DNA of 32,032 nt from the NCBI GenBank assembly GCA_945874825.1, contig CAMCIK010000020.1, positions 1 through 32,032 of the forward strand, given 5' to 3'. Positions 16,786-24,317 of the stretch are shown in pieces. Position 1 is the first letter of the stretch. Each line of letters begins with the position of its first letter. The DNA is from Phenylobacterium deserti. GTDB taxonomy: Bacteria; Pseudomonadota; Alphaproteobacteria; Caulobacterales; Caulobacteraceae. The position numbers and the translations under genes are program-made. The notes below the pieces were generated by a model that saw only the letters and a list, made by a program, of their open reading frames with translations, was not told the DNA's origin and did no database searches.

Positions 16786-16853
16786 CGGCTCTGCATCAAG
16801 AGATCCCGCCAAGTCGCGGCCGCTTAGGCGTTCTAGCCGTGAACAGACCTTCC
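16774..16853. repeat. Boundary repeat A, copy 1 (3' end of the RNR-like gene and downstream)
   Basis: 80 nt spanning the last four codons and the stop of the RNR-like gene. It recurs at 19803–19883 with about 80% identity: identical through CCGGCTGACGGCTCTGCATC and TCGCGGCCGCTT, then GGCGTTCTA, CCGTGA and CAGACCTTCC, with a one-base indel in the middle. It is the left border of the nikR/receptor module. The remaining sequence to 16958 shows no gene. Confidence 0.85.
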
Positions 16854-16958
16854 AGAGTACCGAGAAGGGGGGGGAAGCGGACCTCCGGCGGGCGTCTGTA
16901 TTCACCGCCTGGCCGCCTGCGGGCTTGGCACCGGCTCCAAGACTGGATCCCTAGCGAC

Positions 16959-17429
16959 TCAACCCAACTCCGGCGTCAGGTGCTCGTGCTGGCCATGCTT
17001 GTGGCCCGTCGCAGGCCCATGGTCACCGTTCGGCGCAACCGCGATCAGGTTCAATTCACCGAACCGGACCCCGCGCTCGGCGCGGATGGCGTCGGCGAGC
17101 GTGCGCACCTGCGCCGTACTGCCCTTAAGCATCATGCTCTCCAGGCAGTAGTCATGGTCCAGATGCACGTGAAAGGTCGCGACCACCAAATCGTGATGCT
17201 CGTGGCTGATCTCGGTCAGCCGCTGCGCCAGCGCTCGGACGTGGTGGTTGTAGACGTAGGAGAGGTTGCCAACACAGTCCCCGTCGGTGGCTGCGTCCCG
17301 GCGCTCTGCGATGGCCTTGCGGACGAGGTCCCGCATGGCCTCGGAACGGCTCTCGTAGCCCTGGCCGGCGATGAGGCCGTCGAACGCCTCCGCTAGTGTC
17401 TCATCGAGAGAGATCGTCACGCGCTGCAT
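16959..17429 (-). CDS. nikR: Nickel-responsive ribbon-helix-helix repressor NikR
   Basis: 156 residues from ATG 17429, with GGAGG 5 nt upstream; a start eight codons earlier is possible but lacks this. N-terminal ribbon-helix-helix begins MQRVTISLDETL, almost as in E. coli NikR, and the C-terminal ACT-like domain binds nickel. With this start the high-affinity site falls at H76, H87, H89 and C95, the same numbers as in E. coli, in HEHHDL and FHVHLDHDYC. The tail (about 134–156) is unusually His-rich, with five His in DHGPATGHKHGQHEH, and could add nickel binding. It is divergent from the TonB receptor across a 118-nt gap holding a perfect inverted repeat, so it most likely represses that receptor and perhaps itself. 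Confidence 0.96.
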   Translation of the reverse strand: MQRVTISLDETLAEAFDGLIAGQGYESRSEAMRDLVRKAIAERRDAATDGDCVGNLSYVYNHHVRALAQRLTEISHEHHDLVVATFHVHLDHDYCLESMMLKGSTAQVRTLADAIRAERGVRFGELNLIAVAPNGDHGPATGHKHGQHEHLTPELG

Positions 17430-17490
17430 CGGCACCTCCTGAACGGCCAAACCATAGGTGCCGGGACTGCCTCTGCCAAGAAATCCACGT

Positions 17491-17534
17491 TTGACTTCGA
17501 TGTGTGAGTAGGAACTATCATGCTAAAGTTCCTA
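17491..17534 (+). promoter_or_regulatory. Probable NikR operator over the receptor promoter
   Basis: Perfect inverted repeat TAGGAAC (17509–17515), 12-nt spacer, GTTCCTA (17528–17534), between nikR and the divergent receptor, ending 13 nt before the receptor ATG. Upstream is TTGACT (17491–17496); TATCAT (17516–17521) lies inside the spacer and could be a -10 element, with a long 19-nt spacing. It is not the E. coli motif (GTATGA-N16-TCATAC), but NikR operators in other groups also have 6–7-bp arms with spacers of 11–16 bp. The assignment rests on position and symmetry. Confidence 0.6.
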
Positions 17535-17547
17535 ACGAGACAACCGC

Positions 17548-19575
17548 ATGCGGCACGGCGCAGCCCTATCCCTCCTCGTGCTCGCCCACGTAGTGCCCAC
17601 CGTAGCGATGGCCGCCGACGAGGCTCCTCCCATCGCGACGGCGGCGCCCGAGTTGGACGAGGTCTACGTCTGGGGCAAGCGCGAGGGCCGGATTGGTCAG
17701 GCGACCTCCGCCAGCGATGGGGTCGTCAGGTTCAGCGCTTACGCCATCCGGCCGATCCTGCGACCTGGCGAGTTGGCCGAGGTGGTTCCAGGACTGGCCG
17801 CCACCCAGCACTCGGGCTCGGGCAAGGCCAATCAGTTCTTCCTGCGTGGCTTCAACCTCGACCACGGCACCGACTTTTCGGTTTCGCTAGACGGCGTGCC
17901 GCTCAACCTGCGCACCCACGCTCATGGTCAGGGCTATCTCGACATCAACGGTATCGTCCCGGAGCTGGTCGAGACGATTTCATACCGGAAGGGCCCCTAC
18001 TTTGCAGAGGCGGGGGACTTCTCCGCCGCCGGGACGGCCGGCTTCCGCACTTTCCAGACCTTGCCGCGCAGTTTCATCGAGGTGTCCGGCGGTGAGCACA
18101 ACTACGGTCGCGTCGTCGCAGGCGCAAACGCCGGCAACGGACTGGTCGCCCTCGATCTCACCACGGCTGACGGCCCCTGGGTGCGTGAGGAAAACCTGAA
18201 GAAAGCTACCGCGCTCGCCCGCTTTGGTGTCGGCGACTGGTCAGTCACCGCCTTGGCCTATGGCGCCAGCTGGGACGCCACCGACCAAATCCCGCAGCGC
18301 GCCGTCGATGCAGGCCAAACTTCTCGCTTCGGCGTCATCGACCCCACCGACGGTGGCCGAACCCGCCGCTTCATCCTCTCCGGGCGGTACCGCCCGGACG
18401 ACAACACCGACATTGTCCTCTACGCCCAGCGCTATACGCTGAACCTGTGGTCCAATTTCACCTACTTCCTCGACGATCCGATCAACGGCGACCAGTTCGA
18501 GCAGGCGGAGCGGCGCTGGATCCTGGGTGGCTCGGCAACCCGAACCTGGGCCGCGCCGGACAGCCCCTGGTCCTTCGCGCTCGGCGCTGAGACCCGATTC
18601 GACAGCATCGACCCCATCGGCCTCTACCGAACCCGCGCGCGCCAGCGCCTCTCCACAGACCGTCAAGACGGAGTGGGCGAGTTCTCCGGCGCTCTCTACG
18701 GTCAGGCGGCGTGGGCGTCCGGCCCCTGGCGGGCGACGCTCGGCGTACGCGCCGACGCAGTCTACGCTGAGATCGACTCCGACAACCTTCTGAACTCCGG
18801 CCAAGAGAGCGAGGCGATCGTGAGCCCTAAGCTCAGCCTGGCCTATCGCGTCTCCGACAACGTCGAGTTATACGCCGACGCCGGTCGCGGCTTCCATTCC
18901 AACGACGTCCGGGGCTCGGTCCAGCGAGTCTCGCCGGTCAGCCTCGACCCGGTCGACACCGTGCCGATCTTCGCTGCCGCCGATGGCGCGGAGGTTGGTG
19001 CCCGCTTCGAGGGGGGCGGCGTCACGGCCAGCGTCGCGCTTTGGGCGCTGCGCCTGGAGTCGGAGCTGGTGTATGTGGGCGACGCTGGCGACACCGAGAG
19101 CACGGAAGGCACGGAGCGGCTGGGCGTCGAGGCCCTGTTCACTTGGACACCGGCCCCGGGAATCAACCTTGACGTCTCCGGCGCGGCCACCCGCGCCCGC
19201 TACCGCGGCGACCCGCCCGGCGGCGACCGCATCCCCAATGCGCTTGAGTATGTCATCACCGCCGGGGCTACCGCGAAACTCACCGAGGATACTACTGCGC
19301 AGGTTACGGTTCGCCGCCTGGGTCCCGCACCATTGATCGAAGATGATAGCGCCCGGTCAGAAAGCTCCACGATCGTGAACCTGGCCCTGAGCCACCGACT
19401 GGGCCCGGTCACCATTACCGGGGACGTCCTCAACCTCCTCGACAGCAAGGACAATGACATCACCTATTTCTACACTTCGCGCCTCCCCGGGGAGCCAGCC
19501 GCAGGCGTCGACGATATCCACTTCCACCCGGTGGAGCCCCGCCAATTCCGCGTGAGCCTGCGCTACAACTTCTGA
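17548..19575 (+). CDS. TonB-dependent outer-membrane receptor, probably for nickel
   Basis: 675 residues. Signal peptide 1–22 (MA-ADEA), TonB box DEVYVWG at about 37–43, plug domain about 50–175, then a 22-strand barrel ending in the aromatic YNF needed for Bam insertion. In the plug, FLRGFNLDHGTDF and THAHGQGYLDINGIVPEL place H106, H124 and H126 in likely substrate-facing loops, and YRKGPYFAEAGDFSAAG is a family hallmark. The substrate is inferred as nickel, or a nickel complex, from the divergent nikR and the operator; the fold alone does not distinguish it from other metal receptors. Start ATG 17548 has only a weak ribosome site. No inner-membrane nickel permease or nickel enzyme lies in the window. 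Confidence 0.9.
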   Translation: MRHGAALSLLVLAHVVPTVAMAADEAPPIATAAPELDEVYVWGKREGRIGQATSASDGVVRFSAYAIRPILRPGELAEVVPGLAATQHSGSGKANQFFLRGFNLDHGTDFSVSLDGVPLNLRTHAHGQGYLDINGIVPELVETISYRKGPYFAEAGDFSAAGTAGFRTFQTLPRSFIEVSGGEHNYGRVVAGANAGNGLVALDLTTADGPWVREENLKKATALARFGVGDWSVTALAYGASWDATDQIPQRAVDAGQTSRFGVIDPTDGGRTRRFILSGRYRPDDNTDIVLYAQRYTLNLWSNFTYFLDDPINGDQFEQAERRWILGGSATRTWAAPDSPWSFALGAETRFDSIDPIGLYRTRARQRLSTDRQDGVGEFSGALYGQAAWASGPWRATLGVRADAVYAEIDSDNLLNSGQESEAIVSPKLSLAYRVSDNVELYADAGRGFHSNDVRGSVQRVSPVSLDPVDTVPIFAAADGAEVGARFEGGGVTASVALWALRLESELVYVGDAGDTESTEGTERLGVEALFTWTPAPGINLDVSGAATRARYRGDPPGGDRIPNALEYVITAGATAKLTEDTTAQVTVRRLGPAPLIEDDSARSESSTIVNLALSHRLGPVTITGDVLNLLDSKDNDITYFYTSRLPGEPAAGVDDIHFHPVEPRQFRVSLRYNF

Positions 19576-19632
19576 ACGTGTGAACTCCGCTGCAAGAGTC
19601 GGCGGTGCATTTCGCCCAGACGTAGGTCTGAA

Positions 19633-19803
19633 CGTCGGCTTGGGGTCGATGCTTTCCGTTGGCTCGGTGCCCGGAAGCGGACCCTCACCGAGCCGTCCCC
19701 AACGGGTCTCCAAAATCAGCTTCTATCCCCTAGCGAGCACCCAGGCGGACCAGCACGGCCCCGGGGGATTCCAAGGTCGGCGATCACGGGTTTCGGGTCG
19801 CGC
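19633..19803. repeat. Boundary repeat B' (degenerate copy of 21362–21529)
   Basis: About 170 nt that align by eye at roughly 80–85% with 21362–21529, from CTT-GGGTCGA through CCGTTGGCTCGGTGCC, AAGCGGACCCTCACC, AGCCGTCCCCAACGGGT, TAGCGAGCACCCAGGCGG and GGTCGGCGATCACGGGTTTC to GTCGCGC. It holds the 3' end of the DUF6665 gene plus its downstream flank, placed after the TonB receptor. It runs straight into repeat A' at 19803. The 57 nt between the receptor stop and this repeat hold no feature. Confidence 0.88.
19730..19803 (-). pseudogene. Remnant of the DUF6665 gene 3' end
   Basis: Reads like the last 24 or so codons of the intact gene at 21457–21777 (…RDxKPVIADLGIP… and the terminal TAG), but one extra base in the CCCCGGGGG run at about 19758–19766 shifts the frame, so the C-terminal VLVRLGAR is lost. 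It has no start and no upstream part. Best explained as a by-product of the duplication that made repeat B'. Confidence 0.75.
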
Positions 19804-19883
19804 TCACCGGCTGACGGCTCTGCATCAAGAGAGCCAGATCACGTCGCGGCCGCTTGGGCGTTCTACCCGTGAGCAGACCTTCC
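19803..19883. repeat. Boundary repeat A', copy 2 of the RNR-like gene 3' flank
   Basis: Copy of 16774–16853, including the last codons L-x-G and TGA of the RNR-like gene, joined directly to the right end of B'. Only the 3' border of the RNR-like gene is duplicated, not the body. The following 75 nt up to the sugar dehydrogenase stop show no gene. Confidence 0.85.
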
Positions 19884-19958
19884 CGCTTCCGTTGGGTAAA
19901 ACTCAAGGTTGTGCCGGTCCGCTGTGCGCCAGGCGTCACTCTTGGACAGCCCCCTGTG

Positions 19959-21167
19959 TCACCTCTTGGGCGTCAGCTTCACCAGCTTCCCGTCGAAGCC
20001 GCGCCGGCCATCGGTGAGAAGATAGATTGAGCCGTCAGGCCCCTCCTCCGGCTCGCGAATGCGCGTACCCAGCGCGAACTGGTCGCCCTTCGTGGCCTCG
20101 GGTCCGTTGACATCGACCCTGACCAGACTCCGACTGGACAGACCGCCGATGAAGAGATCGCCGCGCCACTGCGGCCAGAGCTTGCCGGAATAGACCATCA
20201 TCCCCGCGGGCGATATGGCGGGATTCCACCAGACCTTCGGCGCCTCAAAGCCGTCGCCAGGGCTATGATCCGGGATCGCCGCCCCATTGGTCGGCGGGCC
20301 CGGGTAGTTGTCGCCATTGGAGACGACCGGCCATCCGTAGTTGCGGCCGGGCAGGATCAGATTGACCTCGTCCCCACCCAGAGGGCCCATCTCCTGCTCC
20401 CACAGGTTGCCGTTTGCGTCGAATGCCAGGCCGAGGAGGTTGCGGTGTCCATAGGTCCAGATGGCGGGATCACCGCCGCGCACCGCCAGGGGATTGCCAG
20501 TTGCCGGCGTGCCGTCGTCGTTGAGGCGCAGAACCTTGCCTGAGAGGATTTTGATATCCTGCGGCTCCGTGCGCTGGAAACCGTCCCACTGCTGGCGATC
20601 TCCGACGGCGAAAAACAGCTTGCCCTCGGGCGAGAACGCGATGCGGCCAGAATAGTGGCCCGCCTTGGCGTCATACTTGGGGCCGCGGAAAAGCGTCTGC
20701 ACGTTGCTTAGCGACGGGGCCTCTCCGTCGTTGAACACGCCGCGCGCCAGGACCAGGCTCGTGTCCTTCCCGGCGGCTTCCGAATAGCTGAGGTAAACCA
20801 TCCGGTTCTTGGCGAACCGGGGGTGAAGCACGACATCCATCAGCCCGCCCTGTCCCTGGGACACCACGGCGGGGGTACCGGTCACGGTCTTTCGCTGTTT
20901 GCCGTCTGCTGAGAGCATTAACAGCTGGCCAGCCTTCTCGGTGATCAACATGCGGCCGTCGGGCAGGAAGGTCATGGCCCAGGGCTGGTCGAGGTCGGCG
21001 ACTTCCTCGATCCGGAACGGCGCGTCGGGTGGGGCTGAGGGCTCTGTCATGGCCGCGACGGCGGCGACGGCCCCGCCGGTCAGCACCAATGCGCCGGCGA
21101 GCGCAACCGCCCACGGACGAGGAGTACGGTCCGGCTTGTTCGTAACAGTCGAGGTCGGCTTGGTCAT
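19959..21167 (-). CDS. PQQ-dependent aldose sugar dehydrogenase-like protein, membrane-anchored or secreted
   Basis: 402 residues. A proline/threonine-rich cytoplasmic start, one hydrophobic segment (about 19–40) that is a signal peptide or anchor, then a six-bladed beta-propeller of the soluble glucose/aldose dehydrogenase family: [32 protein letters not shown] with the probable catalytic His115, GHYSGRIAFSPEGKLFFAVGDR, IWTYGHRNLLGLAFD, EMGPLGGDEVN, NYGWP and EEGPDGSIYLLTDG. It would oxidise a sugar in the periplasm and pass electrons to the respiratory chain; the true substrate is not readable. No PQQ biosynthesis genes are in view. Start ATG 21167 has AGGTGA 6 nt upstream. It sits alone as the cargo of the second accessory module. 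Confidence 0.92.
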   Translation of the reverse strand: MTKPTSTVTNKPDRTPRPWAVALAGALVLTGGAVAAVAAMTEPSAPPDAPFRIEEVADLDQPWAMTFLPDGRMLITEKAGQLLMLSADGKQRKTVTGTPAVVSQGQGGLMDVVLHPRFAKNRMVYLSYSEAAGKDTSLVLARGVFNDGEAPSLSNVQTLFRGPKYDAKAGHYSGRIAFSPEGKLFFAVGDRQQWDGFQRTEPQDIKILSGKVLRLNDDGTPATGNPLAVRGGDPAIWTYGHRNLLGLAFDANGNLWEQEMGPLGGDEVNLILPGRNYGWPVVSNGDNYPGPPTNGAAIPDHSPGDGFEAPKVWWNPAISPAGMMVYSGKLWPQWRGDLFIGGLSSRSLVRVDVNGPEATKGDQFALGTRIREPEEGPDGSIYLLTDGRRGFDGKLVKLTPKR

Positions 21168-21361
21168 GGGCGGTCACCTGTCGAGGGGTTAAGATCGTGG
21201 CCCGCCGCGGATACTGCCGTGCGCATCCCGCTAATCGACGACCCTGTCGTCGCTTCGATGTTTCTGAGCGGGTTCGCTCTGGCTTGTTCCGGATCGCTCA
21301 CGACGCCTCCAATTCTGCTCGCCACCCGGGACATTGAATTAGCTGCACGCGGCTGACAATG
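21168..21361. promoter_or_regulatory. Upstream region of the sugar dehydrogenase
   Basis: Two small inverted repeats: CGACGA-CCCTG-TCGTCG at 21236–21252 and GAGCG-GGTT-CGCTC at 21266–21279. Either could be an operator or a leader hairpin for the leftward gene. No promoter could be called with confidence, and no coding potential was seen. Confidence 0.35.
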
Positions 21362-21529
21362 ACCGCTTCGGGTCGAATTTCACCGTTGGCTCGGTGCCGG
21401 CAAGCGGACCCTCACCAAGCCGTCCCCAACGGGTTCCCAATGTCAGGTTCTACCCACTAGCGAGCACCCAGGCGGACCAGTACGGCCCTTGGGATTCCCA
21501 GGTCGGCGATCACGGGTTTCTGGTCGCGC
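21362..21529. repeat. Boundary repeat B (3' end and flank of the DUF6665 gene)
   Basis: Intact partner of B' at 19633–19803. The right half is the last 24 or so codons of the DUF6665 gene; the left half (21362–21456) is non-coding flank, containing CGCTTCGGGTCGAA, a phrase that resembles commonly dispersed intergenic sequence in related genomes. It marks the right border of the accessory segment. Confidence 0.85.
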
Positions 21530-21777
21530 ATGCCGCAGGCTTCCCGCTGGATAAACAGGGCCCAGACCGCCTCGGCCGCCGCCTTCAGGAGCGCCTCCCG
21601 ACCCTCCGAGGCCAGGCTGGCCTCATCGTTCAGCCGGGCCAGGGCAGCCTCCGCACGGGCGCCCGCGCGGCCGAGCGTGGCCGCGGCTTCGGAGATCAGC
21701 TCGGCCTCGAGGACGCTGAAGCCGGTTTCTCGGTCGAGCCGGGTCGAGGTTCCGAGATCCGGAAGGCGCAGGCTCAT
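21457..21777 (-). CDS. Small helical DUF6665-like protein
   Basis: 106 residues, predicted cytoplasmic and mostly helical: an Ala/Glu-rich central part (LEAELISEAAATLGRAGARAEAALARL) followed by the conserved-looking C-terminus ALFIQREACGMRDQKPVIADLGIPRAVL. I recognise this as the family named DUF6665 with moderate confidence; no function is known. ATG 21777 has GGAG 8 nt upstream. It is divergent from the pentapeptide-repeat gene across 84 nt. Its 3' end was copied to 19730–19803. Confidence 0.75.
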   Translation of the reverse strand: MSLRLPDLGTSTRLDRETGFSVLEAELISEAAATLGRAGARAEAALARLNDEASLASEGREALLKAAAEAVWALFIQREACGMRDQKPVIADLGIPRAVLVRLGAR

Positions 21778-21824
21778 CAGGTCGGCTCCGCATAGGCAAT
21801 CCCTGCAGAGTTACAGTATTTTAA

Positions 21825-21836
21825 GTGGCGCGCCAC
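21825..21836. promoter_or_regulatory. Perfect 12-nt palindrome in the DUF6665/pentapeptide divergent promoter
   Basis: GTGGCGCGCCAC lies midway between the two divergent starts, next to the only AT-rich stretch in the gap (TTACAGTATTTTAAG, 21811–21825), which may contain a -10 region. It could be a dimeric regulator site; in GC-rich DNA such a palindrome could also arise by chance. Confidence 0.3.
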
Positions 21837-21861
21837 CGGGGCGGCCGTCATTGGCATCCCC

Positions 21862-22425
21862 ATGTTCTCCCATGTGCTTGGTGTCGTTTTCAGAAGGCTT
21901 TGCCCGGTCCTCGCCGGCGGCGTTCTCGTGGCGCCCATGGCGGCCCAGGCCCTGACCGTGGTTCCCGAACGCGACATCCCCCGGATGGTCAGCTTCGGCG
22001 GTGCCTGCGTCCGATGTGACCTTTCGGGACGGCAGCTTTCGGGTGCCCGATTCCAGGGGGCGGATTTCTCAGGGTCGGTCCTCATCGGTGCCGATCTCAG
22101 GGACGCCAGCATGACCGGCGCGGACTTCAGTCGGTCTGACCTCTCCAGCAGCGACCTGACCGGTGCAAACATCACCGGCGCTGACTTCGAGGGCGCACGC
22201 CTCAGGGAAGTCCGCCTGGACAGCGCCTGGATCCGGGGCGTCAGCTTCACCGGCAGCGATCTGGAAGGGGCCAGCCTCAGGGGTGTGGTCTTTTCGGGCG
22301 TCGACCTGAGCGGCGCGCGGAACCTCAGGCAGGAACAGCTTGATGCCGCCTGCGCCCACGGCTCCGTCAAGCTTCCCAGGGGCATGGTCCTCAGGACCTG
22401 TGCCGGGGGTGCCTCGCCCCGCTGA
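21862..22425 (+). CDS. Secreted pentapeptide-repeat protein
   Basis: 187 residues. Signal peptide about 1–30 (cleavage near AQA-LTV), a short region with the pair C-VR-C, then about 18 pentapeptide units of the A(D/N)LxX type from about residue 54 to 155 (LSGARFQGADFSGS, IGADLRDASMTGADF and so on), which form a right-handed quadrilateral beta-helix. The C-terminal segment NLRQEQLDAACAHGSVKLPRG is a recurrent end module of such proteins, and Cys residues there could make a disulfide. Function unknown. The gyrase-protecting pentapeptide proteins are cytoplasmic dimers, so the signal peptide argues against that role despite parC nearby. Only 8 nt separate its stop from that of aspS. Confidence 0.88.
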   Translation: MFSHVLGVVFRRLCPVLAGGVLVAPMAAQALTVVPERDIPRMVSFGGACVRCDLSGRQLSGARFQGADFSGSVLIGADLRDASMTGADFSRSDLSSSDLTGANITGADFEGARLREVRLDSAWIRGVSFTGSDLEGASLRGVVFSGVDLSGARNLRQEQLDAACAHGSVKLPRGMVLRTCAGGASPR

Positions 22426-22433
22426 CCCCGGGG
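22426..22433. other. CCCCGGGG intergenic joint between convergent stops
   Basis: The whole gap between the pentapeptide-gene TGA and the aspS TAG is the 8-nt palindrome CCCCGGGG. No room for a conventional terminator between these convergent genes, so transcripts probably run into each other. Confidence 0.4.
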
Positions 22434-24212
22434 CTAGGCCTTGAGCGGCAGGGCCGTGCGGATGTGCAGTTCCTTGAGCTGTCGCTCATCCACCACCGAC
22501 GGCGCGCTCATCAGCAGGTCCTGGCCCTGCTGGTTCATCGGGAAGGCAATGACCTCGCGGATGGCCGTCTGGCCGGCCAGCAGCATGACGATCCGGTCGA
22601 TGCCAGGCGCCAGGCCGCCGTGCGGCGGCGCGCCGTAGCGGAAGGCGTTGAGCATGCCACCGAAGGCGCTTTCCACATCCTCGGCGCCCATGCCGACGAT
22701 CTCGAAGGCCCGCAGCATGACGTCCGCCCGGTGGTTCCGGATGGCGCCCGAGCAGAGCTCATAGCCATTGCAGACGATGTCGTACTGGTAGGCCAGGATC
22801 TCCAGCGGATCGCGGGTGTTCAGCGCCGCCAGCTCGCCCTGCGGCATGGAGAAGGGGTTGTGGGAGAAGTCCACCAGCCCCGTCTCTTCGTTCAGCTCGA
22901 ACATCGGGAAGTCGACGATCCAGACGAACTCGAAGCGGTTCTCGTCCACCAGACCCAGCTCGGTCCCGACCCGGGTGCGGGCCAGTCCGGCGAACTTGGT
23001 GAAGACCTTGGGGTCGCCGCCCACGAAGAAGGCGGCATCGCCCACCTTGAGGCCGAGCTGTTCGCGGATCGCCTCGGTGCGCTCTGGCCCGAGGTTCTTG
23101 GCGATCGGCCCTGCGCCGCCCTCCTCGCCCTCGCGCCAGAAAATGTAGCCCAGGCCGGGCTGGCCTTCGGACTGGGCCCAGCTGTTCATGCGATCGCAGA
23201 AGGCTCGGCTGCCGCCGCCCGGCGCCGGGATGGCCCAGATGGCGGCCTTCGGGCTCTCCAGCATGCGGGCGAAGACGCCAAAGCCGCCACCCCGGAAGGG
23301 CTCGGAGACGTCCTGCATGACCAGGGGGTTGCGCAGGTCCGGCTTGTCGGAGCCGTACTTCTGCATGGCCTCCCGGTAAGGGATGCGCGGGAAGGGATAG
23401 GGGGTGACCGGCCTGCCCTCGGCGAACTCCTCGAAGACCCCATGCATGACGGGCTCGATGGCGGCGAAGACGTCCTCCTGGGTGACGAAGCTCATCTCGA
23501 CGTCGAGCTGGTAGAACTCCAGGCTGCGGTCGGCCCGCAGGTCCTCGTCCCGGAAACAGGGGGCGATCTGGAAATAGCGGTCAAAGCCCGACACCATCAG
23601 CAACTGCTTGAACTGCTGGGGCGCCTGGGGAAGGGCGTAGAAGGTCCCGGGATGCACCCGCGACGGCACCAGGAAGTCCCGCGCGCCTTCCGGCGACGAG
23701 GCCGTCAGGATCGGGGTCTGGTACTCCAGGAAGCCCTGGCCGATCATCCGGTTGCGGATCGAGTGGATGACCTTCGAGCGCAGGACGATATTGCGGTGCA
23801 GGGTCTCGCGCCGCAGGTCCAGGTACCGGTGCTTGAGCCGGATCTCTTCCGGATAGTCGGGCTCGCCAAAGACCGGCAGGGGCAGTTCGGCGGCCTCGGA
23901 CAGCACCTCGACGGCGCGCACCCGCACCTCGACGTCACCCGTCCCGAGGTTAGGGTTCACGGTCTCGGGGGTGCGGGCCACCACCTCGCCGTCGATCCGG
24001 ATGACGCTCTCGGCGCGAAGGCGTTCGATGGCGGCGAAGCCGGGGGTGTCCGGCGCGAAGACCAGCTGAGTCAGGCCGTAATGGTCGCGCAGGTCCACGA
24101 AGACCAGGCCGCCATGGTCGCGCTTGCGGTGGATCCAACCCGACAGACGAACGGACTGGCCGGTGTCTCCGGCGCGCAGGGCGCCGCAGGTGTGGGTACG
24201 ATAGGCGTGCAT
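22434..24212 (-). CDS. aspS: Aspartyl-tRNA synthetase, probably non-discriminating (Asp/Asn)
   Basis: Charges tRNA-Asp and probably tRNA-Asn with Asp. 592 residues with bacterial layout: OB-fold anticodon domain (1–105), class II catalytic core with motif 2 ([21 protein letters not shown]) and motif 3 ([13 protein letters not shown]), and the bacterial GAD insert in the middle. H33 in RKRDHGG sits where discriminating enzymes such as E. coli have Leu30; His there is associated with relaxed enzymes such as that of Pseudomonas aeruginosa. A relaxed enzyme needs GatCAB to convert Asp-tRNA-Asn; gatCAB is not in the window. ATG 24212 with GGAG somewhat far upstream (13 nt). Confidence 0.97.
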   Translation of the reverse strand: MHAYRTHTCGALRAGDTGQSVRLSGWIHRKRDHGGLVFVDLRDHYGLTQLVFAPDTPGFAAIERLRAESVIRIDGEVVARTPETVNPNLGTGDVEVRVRAVEVLSEAAELPLPVFGEPDYPEEIRLKHRYLDLRRETLHRNIVLRSKVIHSIRNRMIGQGFLEYQTPILTASSPEGARDFLVPSRVHPGTFYALPQAPQQFKQLLMVSGFDRYFQIAPCFRDEDLRADRSLEFYQLDVEMSFVTQEDVFAAIEPVMHGVFEEFAEGRPVTPYPFPRIPYREAMQKYGSDKPDLRNPLVMQDVSEPFRGGGFGVFARMLESPKAAIWAIPAPGGGSRAFCDRMNSWAQSEGQPGLGYIFWREGEEGGAGPIAKNLGPERTEAIREQLGLKVGDAAFFVGGDPKVFTKFAGLARTRVGTELGLVDENRFEFVWIVDFPMFELNEETGLVDFSHNPFSMPQGELAALNTRDPLEILAYQYDIVCNGYELCSGAIRNHRADVMLRAFEIVGMGAEDVESAFGGMLNAFRYGAPPHGGLAPGIDRIVMLLAGQTAIREVIAFPMNQQGQDLLMSAPSVVDERQLKELHIRTALPLKA

Positions 24213-24317
24213 GGGGTCGCAAGGGCTCCGGAATCCGAGGCGCGGAAGGGCGCACGCAAGGGGCGGAAAGTCAAGGTTTCCGCCCCCGCAAGCGCGGTCT
24301 GGAGCCCTCCCCGACGC

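Noticed and set aside
15136..16905. 589-codon open frame antisense to the RNR-like gene
   Set aside because: Shadow of the third-position GC bias; no recognisable motif, and the plus strand carries the TSCPD and zinc-ribbon motifs.
16940..16965. Third copy of the CCCTAGCGA phrase found in repeat B
   Set aside because: Only about ten bases match, too short to claim a further repeat copy.
21862..22425. Qnr-like topoisomerase protection protein next to parC
   Set aside because: It has a signal peptide and a cysteine-containing C-terminal module, unlike cytoplasmic Qnr/MfpA proteins; aspS and the hydrolase lie between it and parC.
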